Shown: in pieces, positions 1-7,922 of the stretch
How positions within the stretch are numbered: the stretch's first letter is position 1
Layout: each line of letters begins with the position of its first letter
From: ELB16-189 sp018266435
GTDB lineage: Bacteria > Bacteroidota > Bacteroidia > Cytophagales > Cyclobacteriaceae
Reading direction: 5' to 3'
NCBI GenBank assembly: GCA_030123525.1
Contig: CP126125.1
Coordinates: 2,294,001-2,358,000, forward strand
Length of the DNA: 64,000 bases
The notes under the pieces: generated by a model
What the model was told of the DNA's origin: nothing
The model's input: the letters and a program-made list of their open reading frames with translations, nothing else
Databases searched by the model: none
Program-made: the position numbers and the translations under genes

Positions 1-2
1 AT

Positions 3-248
3 ACCATTCCTCAAATTTTAAAATTACCCGTGCAACAATGGAAAAATCATCTGGTCAATGATTTTGAAAAAAATATTTTCAGAAAGTACCCGGTCATTGG
101 GTCTATTAAAGAAAAATTCTATTCGTTGGGTGCGGTTTACGCCAGCATGACCGGATCAGGAGCGGCTGTGTACGGAATTTTTGAAAAACCCATCGATCTC
201 AAAAGTGAATTTTCAGGTTTCTTCTACTGGGGCGAAGTATTGAAGTGA
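3..248 (+). CDS. ispE: 4-diphosphocytidyl-2-C-methyl-D-erythritol kinase, C-terminal part (cut by window start)
   Basis: The reading frame is open from the left edge, so only the last 81 or so codons are visible. The stretch ASMTGSGAAVYGIF is the glycine-rich third motif of GHMP kinases, and its position about 30 residues before the end fits IspE. IspE phosphorylates CDP-methylerythritol in the MEP isoprenoid pathway in the cytosol. The GTG at 30 lies inside the gene and is not a start. The 3' end overlaps the tail of the convergent EamA gene by 25 bp, which leaves no room for a terminator. The GHMP family is clear. The assignment to IspE rather than another GHMP kinase rests on the short C-terminus and is less sure. 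Confidence 0.72.
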   Translation, partial: TIPQILKLPVQQWKNHLVNDFEKNIFRKYPVIGSIKEKFYSLGAVYASMTGSGAAVYGIFEKPIDLKSEFSGFFYWGEVLK

Positions 249-1132
249 CGCTCATACTTTCGTTTTAATACCGGATACAACGCCACGGCAGCCAGGATAA
301 TGCCGGTGCCTACATAAAAATTCCAACCCATAACTTCCTGCTTTCCAAAGATGAGCAAGGCCAATATGATTCCGTAAACCGGCTCCAGGTTGAGCGCAAG
401 TTGAATGAAAAACACCGAGAGTTTCAACATGAGGTTGATCATTTGCGAGTAGGCATAAACCGAGCATAACCACCCCAGCATGGCCAAGTAAATCCAGTCT
501 GTCCAGGATGGGACGAGTTGAAGCGGCTGGTCAGTGAAATAGGCTTGGTAAAATGGAAAAAAAGCAACGATGCCCAGGCAGGCAGCTATCATTTCATATA
601 ACGTGATGGTGTAGGCGGATATGCGTGTTACGATTTTGGAATTGATCACGCTAAAAATGGCGGCCGTTAGCCCCGAAGCAATACCCAAAGCCAAACCCAG
701 TTTGTGGCTGAAGTCGATAGAAAAAATTACAGACAGCCCGATCAGTACGGTTATTCCCAGCCCAACTTCCAGTGGACTGATTTTTTTTCCTTTGGCCAAA
801 GGCTCGATGAGGGCTGCCCAAAAAGAACAAGTGGCAAAACCCACCAGGCTCACGGAGGGATTGGAAATTCTTCCCGACCCAAAAAACGTCAGCCAGTGCA
901 CGGCTACAATTAACCCGGTGCCCATTAACTTCCAAAAATCTTTGGACGTGGAAATTGCAAATGATTTTTTTCTGAAATAGATGAGCGAAGCCATGCCCAT
1001 AGCCGCCAGCAGTGTGCGGTAAAAAACCATCTCCACGCTGGGCAGGGAAACTAACTTTCCCAGAATGGCCGTAAAGCCAAACAAGAAAACAATCAGGTGC
1101 AGTTTGAGGTAATCTAAGGTTGAGGCTTTCAC
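224..1132 (-). CDS. EamA/DMT-family membrane transporter
   Basis: This is a 302-residue hydrophobic protein with about ten predicted transmembrane helices in two similar halves, the usual EamA (drug/metabolite transporter) layout. Recognisable features are the N-terminal LHLIVFLFGFTAILGKL segment and, in the second half, ALNLEPVYGIILALLIFGK, which matches the conserved end of EamA domains. Substrates of such proteins (amino acids, metabolites, drugs) cannot be told from sequence. The ATG overlaps the stop of the upstream LptF/LptG gene by 4 bp, so it is the last gene of the tgt operon. The 3' end runs into ispE on the other strand. Confidence 0.87.
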   Translation of the reverse strand: MKASTLDYLKLHLIVFLFGFTAILGKLVSLPSVEMVFYRTLLAAMGMASLIYFRKKSFAISTSKDFWKLMGTGLIVAVHWLTFFGSGRISNPSVSLVGFATCSFWAALIEPLAKGKKISPLEVGLGITVLIGLSVIFSIDFSHKLGLALGIASGLTAAIFSVINSKIVTRISAYTITLYEMIAACLGIVAFFPFYQAYFTDQPLQLVPSWTDWIYLAMLGWLCSVYAYSQMINLMLKLSVFFIQLALNLEPVYGIILALLIFGKQEVMGWNFYVGTGIILAAVALYPVLKRKYERHFNTSPQ

Positions 1133-2220
1133 CGGGGTACGTATTTGTACATGGCAAGCGAGATGACGGTAAACACCAGGTTGGGCATCCAGGCTGCGAG
1201 GAAGGGGCTCAACGATCCGGTCTCTGCAAAGGTGCGGGTCATGGTAAAAAACAAAATAAAAATAAATGCCAGTGAAAAACCCAATGCCACCTGAAACCCC
1301 GTGCCCCCGCGGCTCTTACGGGCCGAAACGATCACGCCCATAAATACCAGCACAAAAGTGGTGAACGGTGCTGCAAAGCGAATATGCCGTTCGGTTTCAA
1401 AAGCTTCAACCCCCGTGGCTCCGCGAAAACGGATTTGGGTAATGTGTTTCCCTAATTCGGGAATGGTCATGCCATCGTATTGGTGTGCATCGTTTTCAAA
1501 ATCTTTGGGTGTGATGATCAGGGTGGTGTCCATTCGATAACCCCGCTCGGCTACACTGCCCGGAGAATTGATCTCAAAAATATTATCCACTTTTTTCAAC
1601 ACCCATTGGTTGATGGTCCATTTGCGTTTCGTGCTGTCCCACTGAATATTATCGGCTGTCAGTTTTTCTACCAGCCGGTTGTCTTGAAATTTTTCCAGAC
1701 TAAACTGGTAGCCGATGTTGGATTGGTTGTTGAAATTCTGAATGAATAAAAAAACATTGGGTGCCGTTTGCATGTGCACATTTCTTCGTTCGAAATAATA
1801 TTTGTTTTGAAAGTACTCCATTTCAAAAGCTAATCGTTTTTTGTTTGAATGAGGAATGATCCATCCGTTAAAAACAAAACTTAACCCGGCAATGACCGAT
1901 GAAGCGATAAAATAAGGAACCAGTAACCTTCTGAAACTGATGCCGCTGCTGAGCATGGCAATTATCTCGGTGTGGGCAGCCAGCCGTGAGGTAACATACA
2001 CTATGGCAATGAAGCAGATAATGGGTGTGAGCAACCCTGATATCCACGGAACAAAATCAAGGTAATACCCTAAAATCTGGGACAGTTGTAAATGATGATC
2101 GTTGAATTTGTCCACCTTTTCGGTAATATCAATCACAGTGATTACGGCCACTAAAATCATCATGACAAAGAAGAAGGTGGAGAGTACTTTCTTGATAATA
2201 TAGCGGTCGAGTAATTTCAT
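1129..2220 (-). CDS. LptF/LptG-family (YjgP/YjgQ) lipopolysaccharide export permease
   Basis: A 363-residue inner-membrane protein with N-terminal helices (after MKLLDRYIIKKVL), a large periplasmic domain (about residues 95-270) and three C-terminal helices, the usual LptF/LptG topology. LptF/G form the permease of the LptB2FG ABC transporter that extracts LPS from the inner membrane. I chose the ATG at 2220. A GTG at 2238 would add six residues without family support, while MKLLDRYI is the typical N-terminus. It lies 33 bp after tgt and overlaps the EamA gene by 4 bp. The partner LptD for the same pathway is encoded at 60380-63103. I cannot tell whether this is LptF or LptG. Confidence 0.88.
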   Translation of the reverse strand: MKLLDRYIIKKVLSTFFFVMMILVAVITVIDITEKVDKFNDHHLQLSQILGYYLDFVPWISGLLTPIICFIAIVYVTSRLAAHTEIIAMLSSGISFRRLLVPYFIASSVIAGLSFVFNGWIIPHSNKKRLAFEMEYFQNKYYFERRNVHMQTAPNVFLFIQNFNNQSNIGYQFSLEKFQDNRLVEKLTADNIQWDSTKRKWTINQWVLKKVDNIFEINSPGSVAERGYRMDTTLIITPKDFENDAHQYDGMTIPELGKHITQIRFRGATGVEAFETERHIRFAAPFTTFVLVFMGVIVSARKSRGGTGFQVALGFSLAFIFILFFTMTRTFAETGSLSPFLAAWMPNLVFTVISLAMYKYVPR

Positions 2221-2253
2221 GGTTGATTCATCAGCCACAGCCTGCAGCCTTGA

Positions 2254-3384
2254 TTATAATCTTGTAGAAACAATTTTTACCATATTATTTTTCCATTCGG
2301 TAAAGGTGCCTTCTTCTATTTTTTGATGGGCTTGCTTTACCAGCCAAAGATAGAAAGTGAGGTTATGGATAGAAGCAATTTGTGCGCCTAAAATTTCTTT
2401 GGCAATGATCAGGTGGCGCAAATAGGCTTTTGAGTAAAAGGTACTGGTGTATCCGCCCAGTTTGGCATCTATAGCCGTGAGGTCATTTTTCCATTTTTCG
2501 TTTCGTATGTTGATGATACCCTGCGTGGTGAAGAGCATTCCGTTGCGGGCATTGCGTGTGGGCATTACACAATCAAACATATCTATGCCCAGGGCAATGC
2601 TTTCTAGAATGTTTTCAGGGGTACCCACGCCCATCAGGTAGCGTGGCCTGTCACTGGGCAAAATGCGACAAACCTGATCGGTCATTTCATACATCAGTTC
2701 ATGCGGCTCACCTACAGACAGCCCTCCGATGGCATTGCCGGGCTGGTTTTGTGAGGCAATGAACTCTGCCGATTCGGTTCGCAAATCTTTGTATACGCTA
2801 CCCTGCACAATCGGAAAAAGAGCCTGGTCATATCCGTACTTGGAAGGTGTGGAGTTCACCTGCTCTACACATCGTTTCAACCAGCGGTGTGTCAATTGCA
2901 TAGAATTTTTTGCGTAGCCGTATTCGCAAGGGTAAGGGGTACATTCATCGAAGGCCATGATAATGTCGGCACCTATTGTGCGTTCAATATCCATGACCCT
3001 TTCGGGGGTGAAGGTGTGCCGCGAGCCGTCAATGTGAGATTTGAAAACCACCCCTGCTTCCGTTATTTTTCGATTTGCACCCAACGAGTAGACTTGGTAG
3101 CCTCCGCTGTCGGTTAAGATAGGGCGTTTCCACCCATTAAAGCGGTGAAGGCCACCCGCCTGCTCAAGTACCTCGAGCCCGGGCCGCAGGTAGAGGTGGT
3201 AGGTATTGCCTAGAATGATTTTGGCATCGATGTCACTTTCCAGTTCGCGTTGGTGCACTGCTTTGACCGAGCCAGCTGTACCCACGGGCATGAAGATGGG
3301 CGTGGGTATTTCGCCATGATCGGTGGTGATTACACCCGTGCGAGCGTTAGAGTGGGGGTCTTTTGACCGGAGTTGAAATTTCAT
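2254..3384 (-). CDS. tgt: tRNA-guanine transglycosylase (queuine tRNA-ribosyltransferase)
   Basis: The enzyme exchanges guanine-34 for the queuosine precursor in GUN-anticodon tRNAs. The 376-residue product has ILTDSGGYQVYS with the general-base Asp (D92), VMDIERTIGADI, GGLSVGEP, and MFDCVMPTRNARNG with the nucleophile Asp (D271). I chose the ATG at 3384 because MKFQLRSKDPHSNARTG is the normal TGT start. The frame is open 41 codons further upstream, but that stretch overlaps the divergent glycosyltransferase. A TAACTTTG box sits 8 bp upstream. The usual CxCxxC zinc site is absent: the segment TAIDAKLGGYTSTFYSKAYL (residues 303-322) has Leu, Gly and Ser where Cys is expected. It heads a tgt / LptF-G / EamA operon. 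Confidence 0.95.
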   Translation of the reverse strand: MKFQLRSKDPHSNARTGVITTDHGEIPTPIFMPVGTAGSVKAVHQRELESDIDAKIILGNTYHLYLRPGLEVLEQAGGLHRFNGWKRPILTDSGGYQVYSLGANRKITEAGVVFKSHIDGSRHTFTPERVMDIERTIGADIIMAFDECTPYPCEYGYAKNSMQLTHRWLKRCVEQVNSTPSKYGYDQALFPIVQGSVYKDLRTESAEFIASQNQPGNAIGGLSVGEPHELMYEMTDQVCRILPSDRPRYLMGVGTPENILESIALGIDMFDCVMPTRNARNGMLFTTQGIINIRNEKWKNDLTAIDAKLGGYTSTFYSKAYLRHLIIAKEILGAQIASIHNLTFYLWLVKQAHQKIEEGTFTEWKNNMVKIVSTRL

Positions 3385-4567
3385 GCAATTGGCAAAGTTA
3401 CTCGATTTCACCTTTCCCATTTTCAATAAGCCTTTATCTTTGTCGTTTTTATTGCAAACCTCATTCACCTTGGCGCTGACCATCACCTGTATTATTATCC
3501 TCGCCATCCAGTCTGTTTATTTTTTTTTGTTGCTGGCAGCCCTCAGAAAAGGGGATGCAAAAAATAATGACGGTTATCCACCGGTATCGGTCATAGTTTG
3601 TGCACACGATGAAGAAGAGAACCTTCGCGAGTTAATTCCGCAGTTGTTGTTGCAGCAGTATCCAATGTTTGAAGTAATTATAGTGGACGACCGGAGCAAT
3701 GACGGCACGTACGATTTTTTATTACAGGCCACTCGTGAAAATGACAGGTTAAAAATGGTTCAGGTAAAGCAAAAGCCTGATCATATTAATGGAAAAAAAT
3801 TTGCCCTGACCCTGGGTATCAAAGCGGCACAGCATGATTGGGTGTTGCTCACCGATGCCGATTGCCGGCCAGCCTCGTATGAATGGATTTATTCCATGAG
3901 CCGGCATTTTCAAGGTGTCACACAACTGGTGCTGGGCTATTCTCCGTATGAAACGGAAAAAGGCCTGCTCAATTCATTTATCCGGTTTGAGTCTTTGCTT
4001 ACCGGCATTCAGTTCATCGGCATGGCTCTGCTGGGCAGACCCTACATGGGGGTAGGCCGTAATTTGGCTTATCGCAAAGATTTATTTTTGAAAAGCAAAG
4101 GATTTCACCCGCATTTAGAAGTAACCGGTGGTGATGATGACCTCTTTGTCAATCAACATGCTGCAAAAGAAAATACTGCTGTGTGCGTGGGAGCCGATTC
4201 ACTCGTGTTATCTCAACCTAAAAAAACACTGAAAGAATTTCTTCATCAAAAGTTCAGGCATTTATCAGTTGGAAAAAAATACAAACGTTCAGATAAAATT
4301 TGGCTGGGTATGGTTTCTGTATCTTGGATACTCACTTGGTTTTTGGTGCTGCCTTCTCTCATGTTTATGCAATGGATTGAAGTATTATCGGGATTTTTTT
4401 TACTGAGGATGTTGTTGCTATCACTGGTGATGCACTACGGACCCAAAAAACTGGGTACGCGTTTTGAAGTCTGGAAGACTCCGTTTTTAGATTTTATTTA
4501 CAGCTTTTACTACCTTGTAACCGGTGCAAAGGCACTATTCGTAAAAAAGGTAAAATGGAAGGCATAG
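3383..4567 (+). CDS. Family 2 glycosyltransferase, membrane-anchored
   Basis: A 394-residue open frame with a GT-A fold. PVSVIVCAHDEEENL opens the domain, VDDRSNDGT holds the nucleotide-sugar Asp pair (residues 102-103), and LLTDADCRPA is the metal-binding DxD (158-160). An N-terminal hydrophobic helix and two or three C-terminal helices place it at the inner membrane with the active site in the cytosol. Acceptor and sugar are unknown. The ATG at 3383 overlaps the tgt start by 2 bp and lies upstream of a good -7 box at 3435-3442, so the true start may be a TTG near 3452 or 3470. The 3' end overlaps the sigma factor gene by 13 bp, suggesting coupled translation. Confidence 0.88.
   Translation: MQLAKLLDFTFPIFNKPLSLSFLLQTSFTLALTITCIIILAIQSVYFFLLLAALRKGDAKNNDGYPPVSVIVCAHDEEENLRELIPQLLLQQYPMFEVIIVDDRSNDGTYDFLLQATRENDRLKMVQVKQKPDHINGKKFALTLGIKAAQHDWVLLTDADCRPASYEWIYSMSRHFQGVTQLVLGYSPYETEKGLLNSFIRFESLLTGIQFIGMALLGRPYMGVGRNLAYRKDLFLKSKGFHPHLEVTGGDDDLFVNQHAAKENTAVCVGADSLVLSQPKKTLKEFLHQKFRHLSVGKKYKRSDKIWLGMVSVSWILTWFLVLPSLMFMQWIEVLSGFFLLRMLLLSLVMHYGPKKLGTRFEVWKTPFLDFIYSFYYLVTGAKALFVKKVKWKA
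3393..3400 (-). promoter_or_regulatory. -7 box for tgt (TAACTTTG on minus strand)
   Basis: The plus strand reads CAAAGTTA, giving TAACTTTG on the minus strand, a full match to the Bacteroidota -7 consensus TAnnTTTG. It lies 8 bp before the tgt ATG, so the message would be leaderless or nearly so. No convincing -33 TTG was found. Confidence 0.45.
3435..3442 (+). promoter_or_regulatory. -7 box (TATCTTTG) for the glycosyltransferase / sigma operon
   Basis: A perfect TAnnTTTG match inside the first 20 codons of the longest glycosyltransferase frame. If used, transcription starts near 3449 and the annotated ATG at 3383 is not translated from this promoter. Confidence 0.4.
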
Positions 4568-5169
4568 ACGAAGGAAGGTTTTCATCCAAAGCATTAGAAG
4601 ACTTTGAGTTGGTTGATCGTGCCACGGGTGGTGACGATAAGGCATACGCCAAATTATTGCAGCGCTACAGGCGGTCGGTGTACCACACCATTTTGAAAAT
4701 GGTGCGCAATGTTGACGATGCTGAAGATCTGACCATTGAGGCCTTCAGCAAAGCCTTTCGCAACCTCGGGCGTTTCAAAAAAGACTTCACGTTCAGTACC
4801 TGGCTCTTTCGTATCGCTACCAACAATACCATTGATTTCATCCGGAAAAAAAAGCTGAATACACTCAGCATTAATAATATGTACACCGATGATGATGGTC
4901 AGGCTGTAAGTTTGGATGTTCAGGATAATGAAAATCTTGACCCTCAAGAAGAAGCCATCCGCTCACAAAAAGTAGAACTCATTCAGGTGTTTGTTAACAT
5001 GCTGCCGGGTAAGTACCAAAAACTGGTGCGCCTGCGCTACTTCAACGAATTGAGCTACGAAGAAATTGCCGAAGAACTGGAAGCGCCATTGGGCACGGTG
5101 AAGGCGCAACTCCACCGCGCCCGGGAATTACTCTATGATTTGGTGAAGAACAAAAAAGAACATTTGTAA
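4555..5169 (+). CDS. RNA polymerase sigma factor, ECF (sigma-70 family)
   Basis: A 204-residue group 4 sigma factor. Region 2 (about residues 30-95) carries DAEDLTIEAFSKAF and FSTWLFRIATNNTIDFIR, contacting core polymerase and the -10 element. Region 4 (about residues 140-190) has YQKLVRLRYFNELSYEEIAE with the helix-turn-helix that reads the -35 element. The acidic linker (YTDDDGQAVSLDVQDNENLD) is typical. The start overlaps the glycosyltransferase by 13 bp. No anti-sigma gene is next to it: the next gene is a GldL-like membrane protein, which does not look like a FecR or zinc-finger anti-sigma factor. Stand-alone sigma factors of this kind are common in Bacteroidota. Confidence 0.93.
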   Translation: MEGIDEGRFSSKALEDFELVDRATGGDDKAYAKLLQRYRRSVYHTILKMVRNVDDAEDLTIEAFSKAFRNLGRFKKDFTFSTWLFRIATNNTIDFIRKKKLNTLSINNMYTDDDGQAVSLDVQDNENLDPQEEAIRSQKVELIQVFVNMLPGKYQKLVRLRYFNELSYEEIAEELEAPLGTVKAQLHRARELLYDLVKNKKEHL

Positions 5170-5206
5170 ATGTGCTTACAGAAACACCGTTTCCCGCAAT
5201 ACATCG

Positions 5207-5488
5207 ATGAAAAAATCAACACAATATATTGTTAGTTTGTGGGTTTCAATTTTATTCACAGCATCCGGGGCCATATTTAAAATTATGCATTGGCCTGAGG
5301 TCAACCTCTTGTTTTCTCTCGGCTTGATTTTTGGGTTGCCTTTTATTTACCTCGGCATCGCAGACGTATACCAAAATAGGAAGGATACGTTTGTTGTCAG
5401 AATTATGTGGATGATAGGATTTATTTTTTTAAGTGCCATAACCGGGTTAGTTTACCTTAGCCAATACAAAAAAGGAAATGAGGATTGA
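5207..5488 (+). CDS. Small GldL-like three-helix membrane protein
   Basis: A 93-residue protein with three hydrophobic segments (about residues 9-27, 33-52 and 66-84) and a charged C-terminal tail. The segment SGAIFKIMHWPEVNLLFSLG matches the N-terminal membrane hairpin of the gliding/T9SS motor protein GldL, but the long cytoplasmic part of GldL is missing. Short homologues with only this hairpin occur in Bacteroidota and have no assigned role that I know of. It starts 37 bp after the sigma factor gene and could be co-transcribed with it. It could be a motor accessory or an unrelated membrane protein sharing the hairpin. Confidence 0.75.
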   Translation: MKKSTQYIVSLWVSILFTASGAIFKIMHWPEVNLLFSLGLIFGLPFIYLGIADVYQNRKDTFVVRIMWMIGFIFLSAITGLVYLSQYKKGNED

Positions 5489-5539
5489 TTTCTTTTTTGT
5501 TACCTTCGGTAGCTTTTTCTGAAACTAAAACCCAGAGGT

Positions 5540-6682
5540 ATGGAAACAAAATTTTCACGCAGAGATTGGTTTAAATCAACTGCCGCACTATCGGCAGGAA
5601 TGATTGCTTCGGCTTCGCTGTTTGATCAGTTGATAGCCGCACCAATGAGCCGGGCTGAATTCAATTTTTTAAGCACGGCCAATGGTGCAAAAATCCGGTT
5701 AGGTTCAAATGAAAATCCATACGGCCCCTCTGCTAAAGCGAGAGAAGCCGTGGTGCAGATTTTATCGGAAGGCAACCGCTATCCATTTGAAGCTATTAAG
5801 GAATTGAAACTCGTTTTAGCTGCAAAAGAAGGAGTTACTCCCGATCACATTCATGTGGGGGCAGGCTCAGGCGATTTGCTTTGCCAGGCAGCCACTGCAT
5901 TTGGTATTGAAGGCGGACGGATTGCCTCAGGCTTTCCTACGTTTCCGTTGATGATGGAGTATGCCCGGGTTTTCAATGCAACGTGGGACAAGGTGGATAT
6001 GAATGAAAAACTGGAGTACAACTATGATGAGTTGGCTTCAGCTTTGAAGAACGATACCAAACTGGTTTTTATTTGCAACCCTAATAATCCCACGGGCACG
6101 TTGGTTGACTGGAATAAAGTAAAATCATTTTGTGAAGAAGTTTCCAAAAAAGTGCCGGTGTATTCTGATGAAGCCTACCTGGAATTTTTAGAGCCCTCGC
6201 AGCAAATCTCCATGGTTGAGTTGGTAAAAAAAGATAGGAACGTGATTGTGTCGCGCACGTTTTCTAAAATTTATGGTCTGGCCGGTTTGCGAATAGGATA
6301 TTTAGTGGCCAAGCCCGAGTTGATCAATAAAGTAGCAAAATATGGAGGAGATTTTCCATACAGCCAAACGGCCATTGCTGCCGCTAAGGCTAGCCTGGGT
6401 GATGAAAGTTTTATGAGCATGGTGCGAACAAAAAACGCTGCCGCAAGAAAAGTATTGACCGACTATTTGGACCAGCACAAAATAGTTTATGGTAAATCGC
6501 TTACCAATTTTGTTTTCTTTCCCGCACATAAAGACGGTAAAACCATACTTTCAAAAATGAGCGAGCGGGGATACATCATGCGCATTTGGGATTACCAAAA
6601 CAAAGAATGGTGCCGCGTGAGTATTGGTACCGAAGATGAGATGAAAGGATTTGTGAAAACCTTCGCAGAGGTTATCTCTTAA
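5540..6682 (+). CDS. HisC-like PLP-dependent aminotransferase with Tat signal
   Basis: A 380-residue class I/II fold aminotransferase related to histidinol-phosphate aminotransferase. Visible motifs are IRLGSNENPYGPS (substrate loop), CNPNNPTGT (cofactor pocket), YSDEAYLEF (Asp to the pyridine nitrogen), and SRTFSKIYGLAGLRIGYL with the Schiff-base lysine at residue 243. The N-terminus has a twin-arginine signal, SRRDWFK followed by an apolar stretch (residues 13-33), so it is probably folded with PLP in the cytosol and exported. It is therefore unlikely to be the biosynthetic HisC. No his genes are nearby. A partial -7 box (TACCTTCG) lies upstream. Confidence 0.85.
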   Translation: METKFSRRDWFKSTAALSAGMIASASLFDQLIAAPMSRAEFNFLSTANGAKIRLGSNENPYGPSAKAREAVVQILSEGNRYPFEAIKELKLVLAAKEGVTPDHIHVGAGSGDLLCQAATAFGIEGGRIASGFPTFPLMMEYARVFNATWDKVDMNEKLEYNYDELASALKNDTKLVFICNPNNPTGTLVDWNKVKSFCEEVSKKVPVYSDEAYLEFLEPSQQISMVELVKKDRNVIVSRTFSKIYGLAGLRIGYLVAKPELINKVAKYGGDFPYSQTAIAAAKASLGDESFMSMVRTKNAAARKVLTDYLDQHKIVYGKSLTNFVFFPAHKDGKTILSKMSERGYIMRIWDYQNKEWCRVSIGTEDEMKGFVKTFAEVIS

Positions 6683-6724
6683 AGCTCGTTTCTCAACATT
6701 GGCATTATTATTTATTTTCAGGAC

Positions 6725-7834
6725 ATGAAAAATTTTTTGTTGATTGCCGTTTCGGTAATCCTGGTTACTTGCACGTCTAAAAAAAATGCTGAACAAATGC
6801 CCGATCATACTATAGCAACAACTGACTCCATCCGTTCATTCGTATTGGTCAATCAGAATGGGTTGCGCATGACTGTTATCAATTATGGAGGAAAAATTAT
6901 TTCACTTTTTGTTCCTGATAAAAAAGGAAAGATGGATGACATCGTGCTCGGCTATGACTCGTTGAGTCAATATCCGTCAGGCAATCCCTACTTTGGAGCC
7001 ATGATCGGACGCTACGGTAACCGCATTGCCAAAGGAAAATTTTTATTGAACGGAAAAAATTATCAATTGAATCTGAACAATGGAGCAAACGCGCTGCATG
7101 GAGGGCCCAATGGATTTCATAACGTGTATTGGAGCGCCAATCCAATTGATAAAAATAAACTTGAACTGATTTATCAAAGTAAAGATGGAGAAGAAGGGTA
7201 TCCGGGAAATCTATCAGTGAAAGTGACCTATACACTATCTGATCAAAATGAATTGACGATCGATTACGAAGCCACTACCGATCAGGAAACCATTGTCAAC
7301 CTCACCCATCATTCATTTTTTAACCTGGCAGGAGCCGGTAACGGAACCATTCTCGATCACGAACTGATGATCAATGCCGAAGCATTTTGTTCTGTTGATT
7401 CAACATTAATTCCTTTGGGCGAATTGAAAAAAGTAAAAGGAACTCCCTTTGATTTTCTTTTAGCCCACAAAATTGGTGAACGCATCAACCAGCCAGATGA
7501 ACAGTTGAAATACGGAAAGGGCTATGACCACAATTGGGTGCTGAATAAAAAAGCAGGCGAGTTGACCCTCGCAGCGAAAGTTGCAGAACCCAACAGCGGC
7601 CGGGTGATGGAAGTTTGGACAACCGAGCCGGGCCTGCAGTTTTATTCAGGAAATTTTCTGGATGGGAAGGATGTGGGCAAAAGCAACAAAAAGTATGAGT
7701 ACCGGTCTGCCTTTTGTTTAGAGGCTCAGCACTTTCCCGATTCGCCCAACCATTCCAATTTTCCTTCTACTGTTTTGAGGCCGGGTGAGACCTACACACA
7801 ACAAACGATTTATAAATTTTCAGTCACAAAATAA
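6725..7834 (+). CDS. galM: Aldose 1-epimerase, lipoprotein
   Basis: A 369-residue galactose mutarotase-family protein that interconverts alpha and beta anomers of free hexoses. The N-terminus MKNFLLIAVSVILVTC is a lipoprotein signal with the lipobox cysteine at residue 16, so it should be anchored in the periplasm or outer membrane. Family motifs seen are YFGAMIGRYGNRIAKG (substrate Arg), ALHGGPNGFHNVYW, TIVNLTHHSFFNLAG (His pair), GYDHNWVL and FCLEAQHFPDSPNH, which ends in the catalytic-Glu region. Exported versions are common in Bacteroidota sugar-uptake systems. It follows the Tat aminotransferase by 42 bp. Function in general carbohydrate use is inferred; no sugar is specified by context. 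Confidence 0.92.
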   Translation: MKNFLLIAVSVILVTCTSKKNAEQMPDHTIATTDSIRSFVLVNQNGLRMTVINYGGKIISLFVPDKKGKMDDIVLGYDSLSQYPSGNPYFGAMIGRYGNRIAKGKFLLNGKNYQLNLNNGANALHGGPNGFHNVYWSANPIDKNKLELIYQSKDGEEGYPGNLSVKVTYTLSDQNELTIDYEATTDQETIVNLTHHSFFNLAGAGNGTILDHELMINAEAFCSVDSTLIPLGELKKVKGTPFDFLLAHKIGERINQPDEQLKYGKGYDHNWVLNKKAGELTLAAKVAEPNSGRVMEVWTTEPGLQFYSGNFLDGKDVGKSNKKYEYRSAFCLEAQHFPDSPNHSNFPSTVLRPGETYTQQTIYKFSVTK

Positions 7835-7922
7835 CCTGACCAACCTGCAATACGATGCGCCATTTATTCCGTGACGATTTGGTGAGAATAAACAAGGGCC
7901 TATAAATTTATGCCAGAGTAAG

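Noticed and set aside
651..1157. 168-codon minus-strand frame overlapping the EamA gene
   Set aside because: Frame shadow; the EamA frame has the membrane helices and family motifs.
4654..4947. 97-codon minus-strand frame inside the sigma factor gene
   Set aside because: The sigma frame has full region 2 and 4 motifs; the antisense frame has none.
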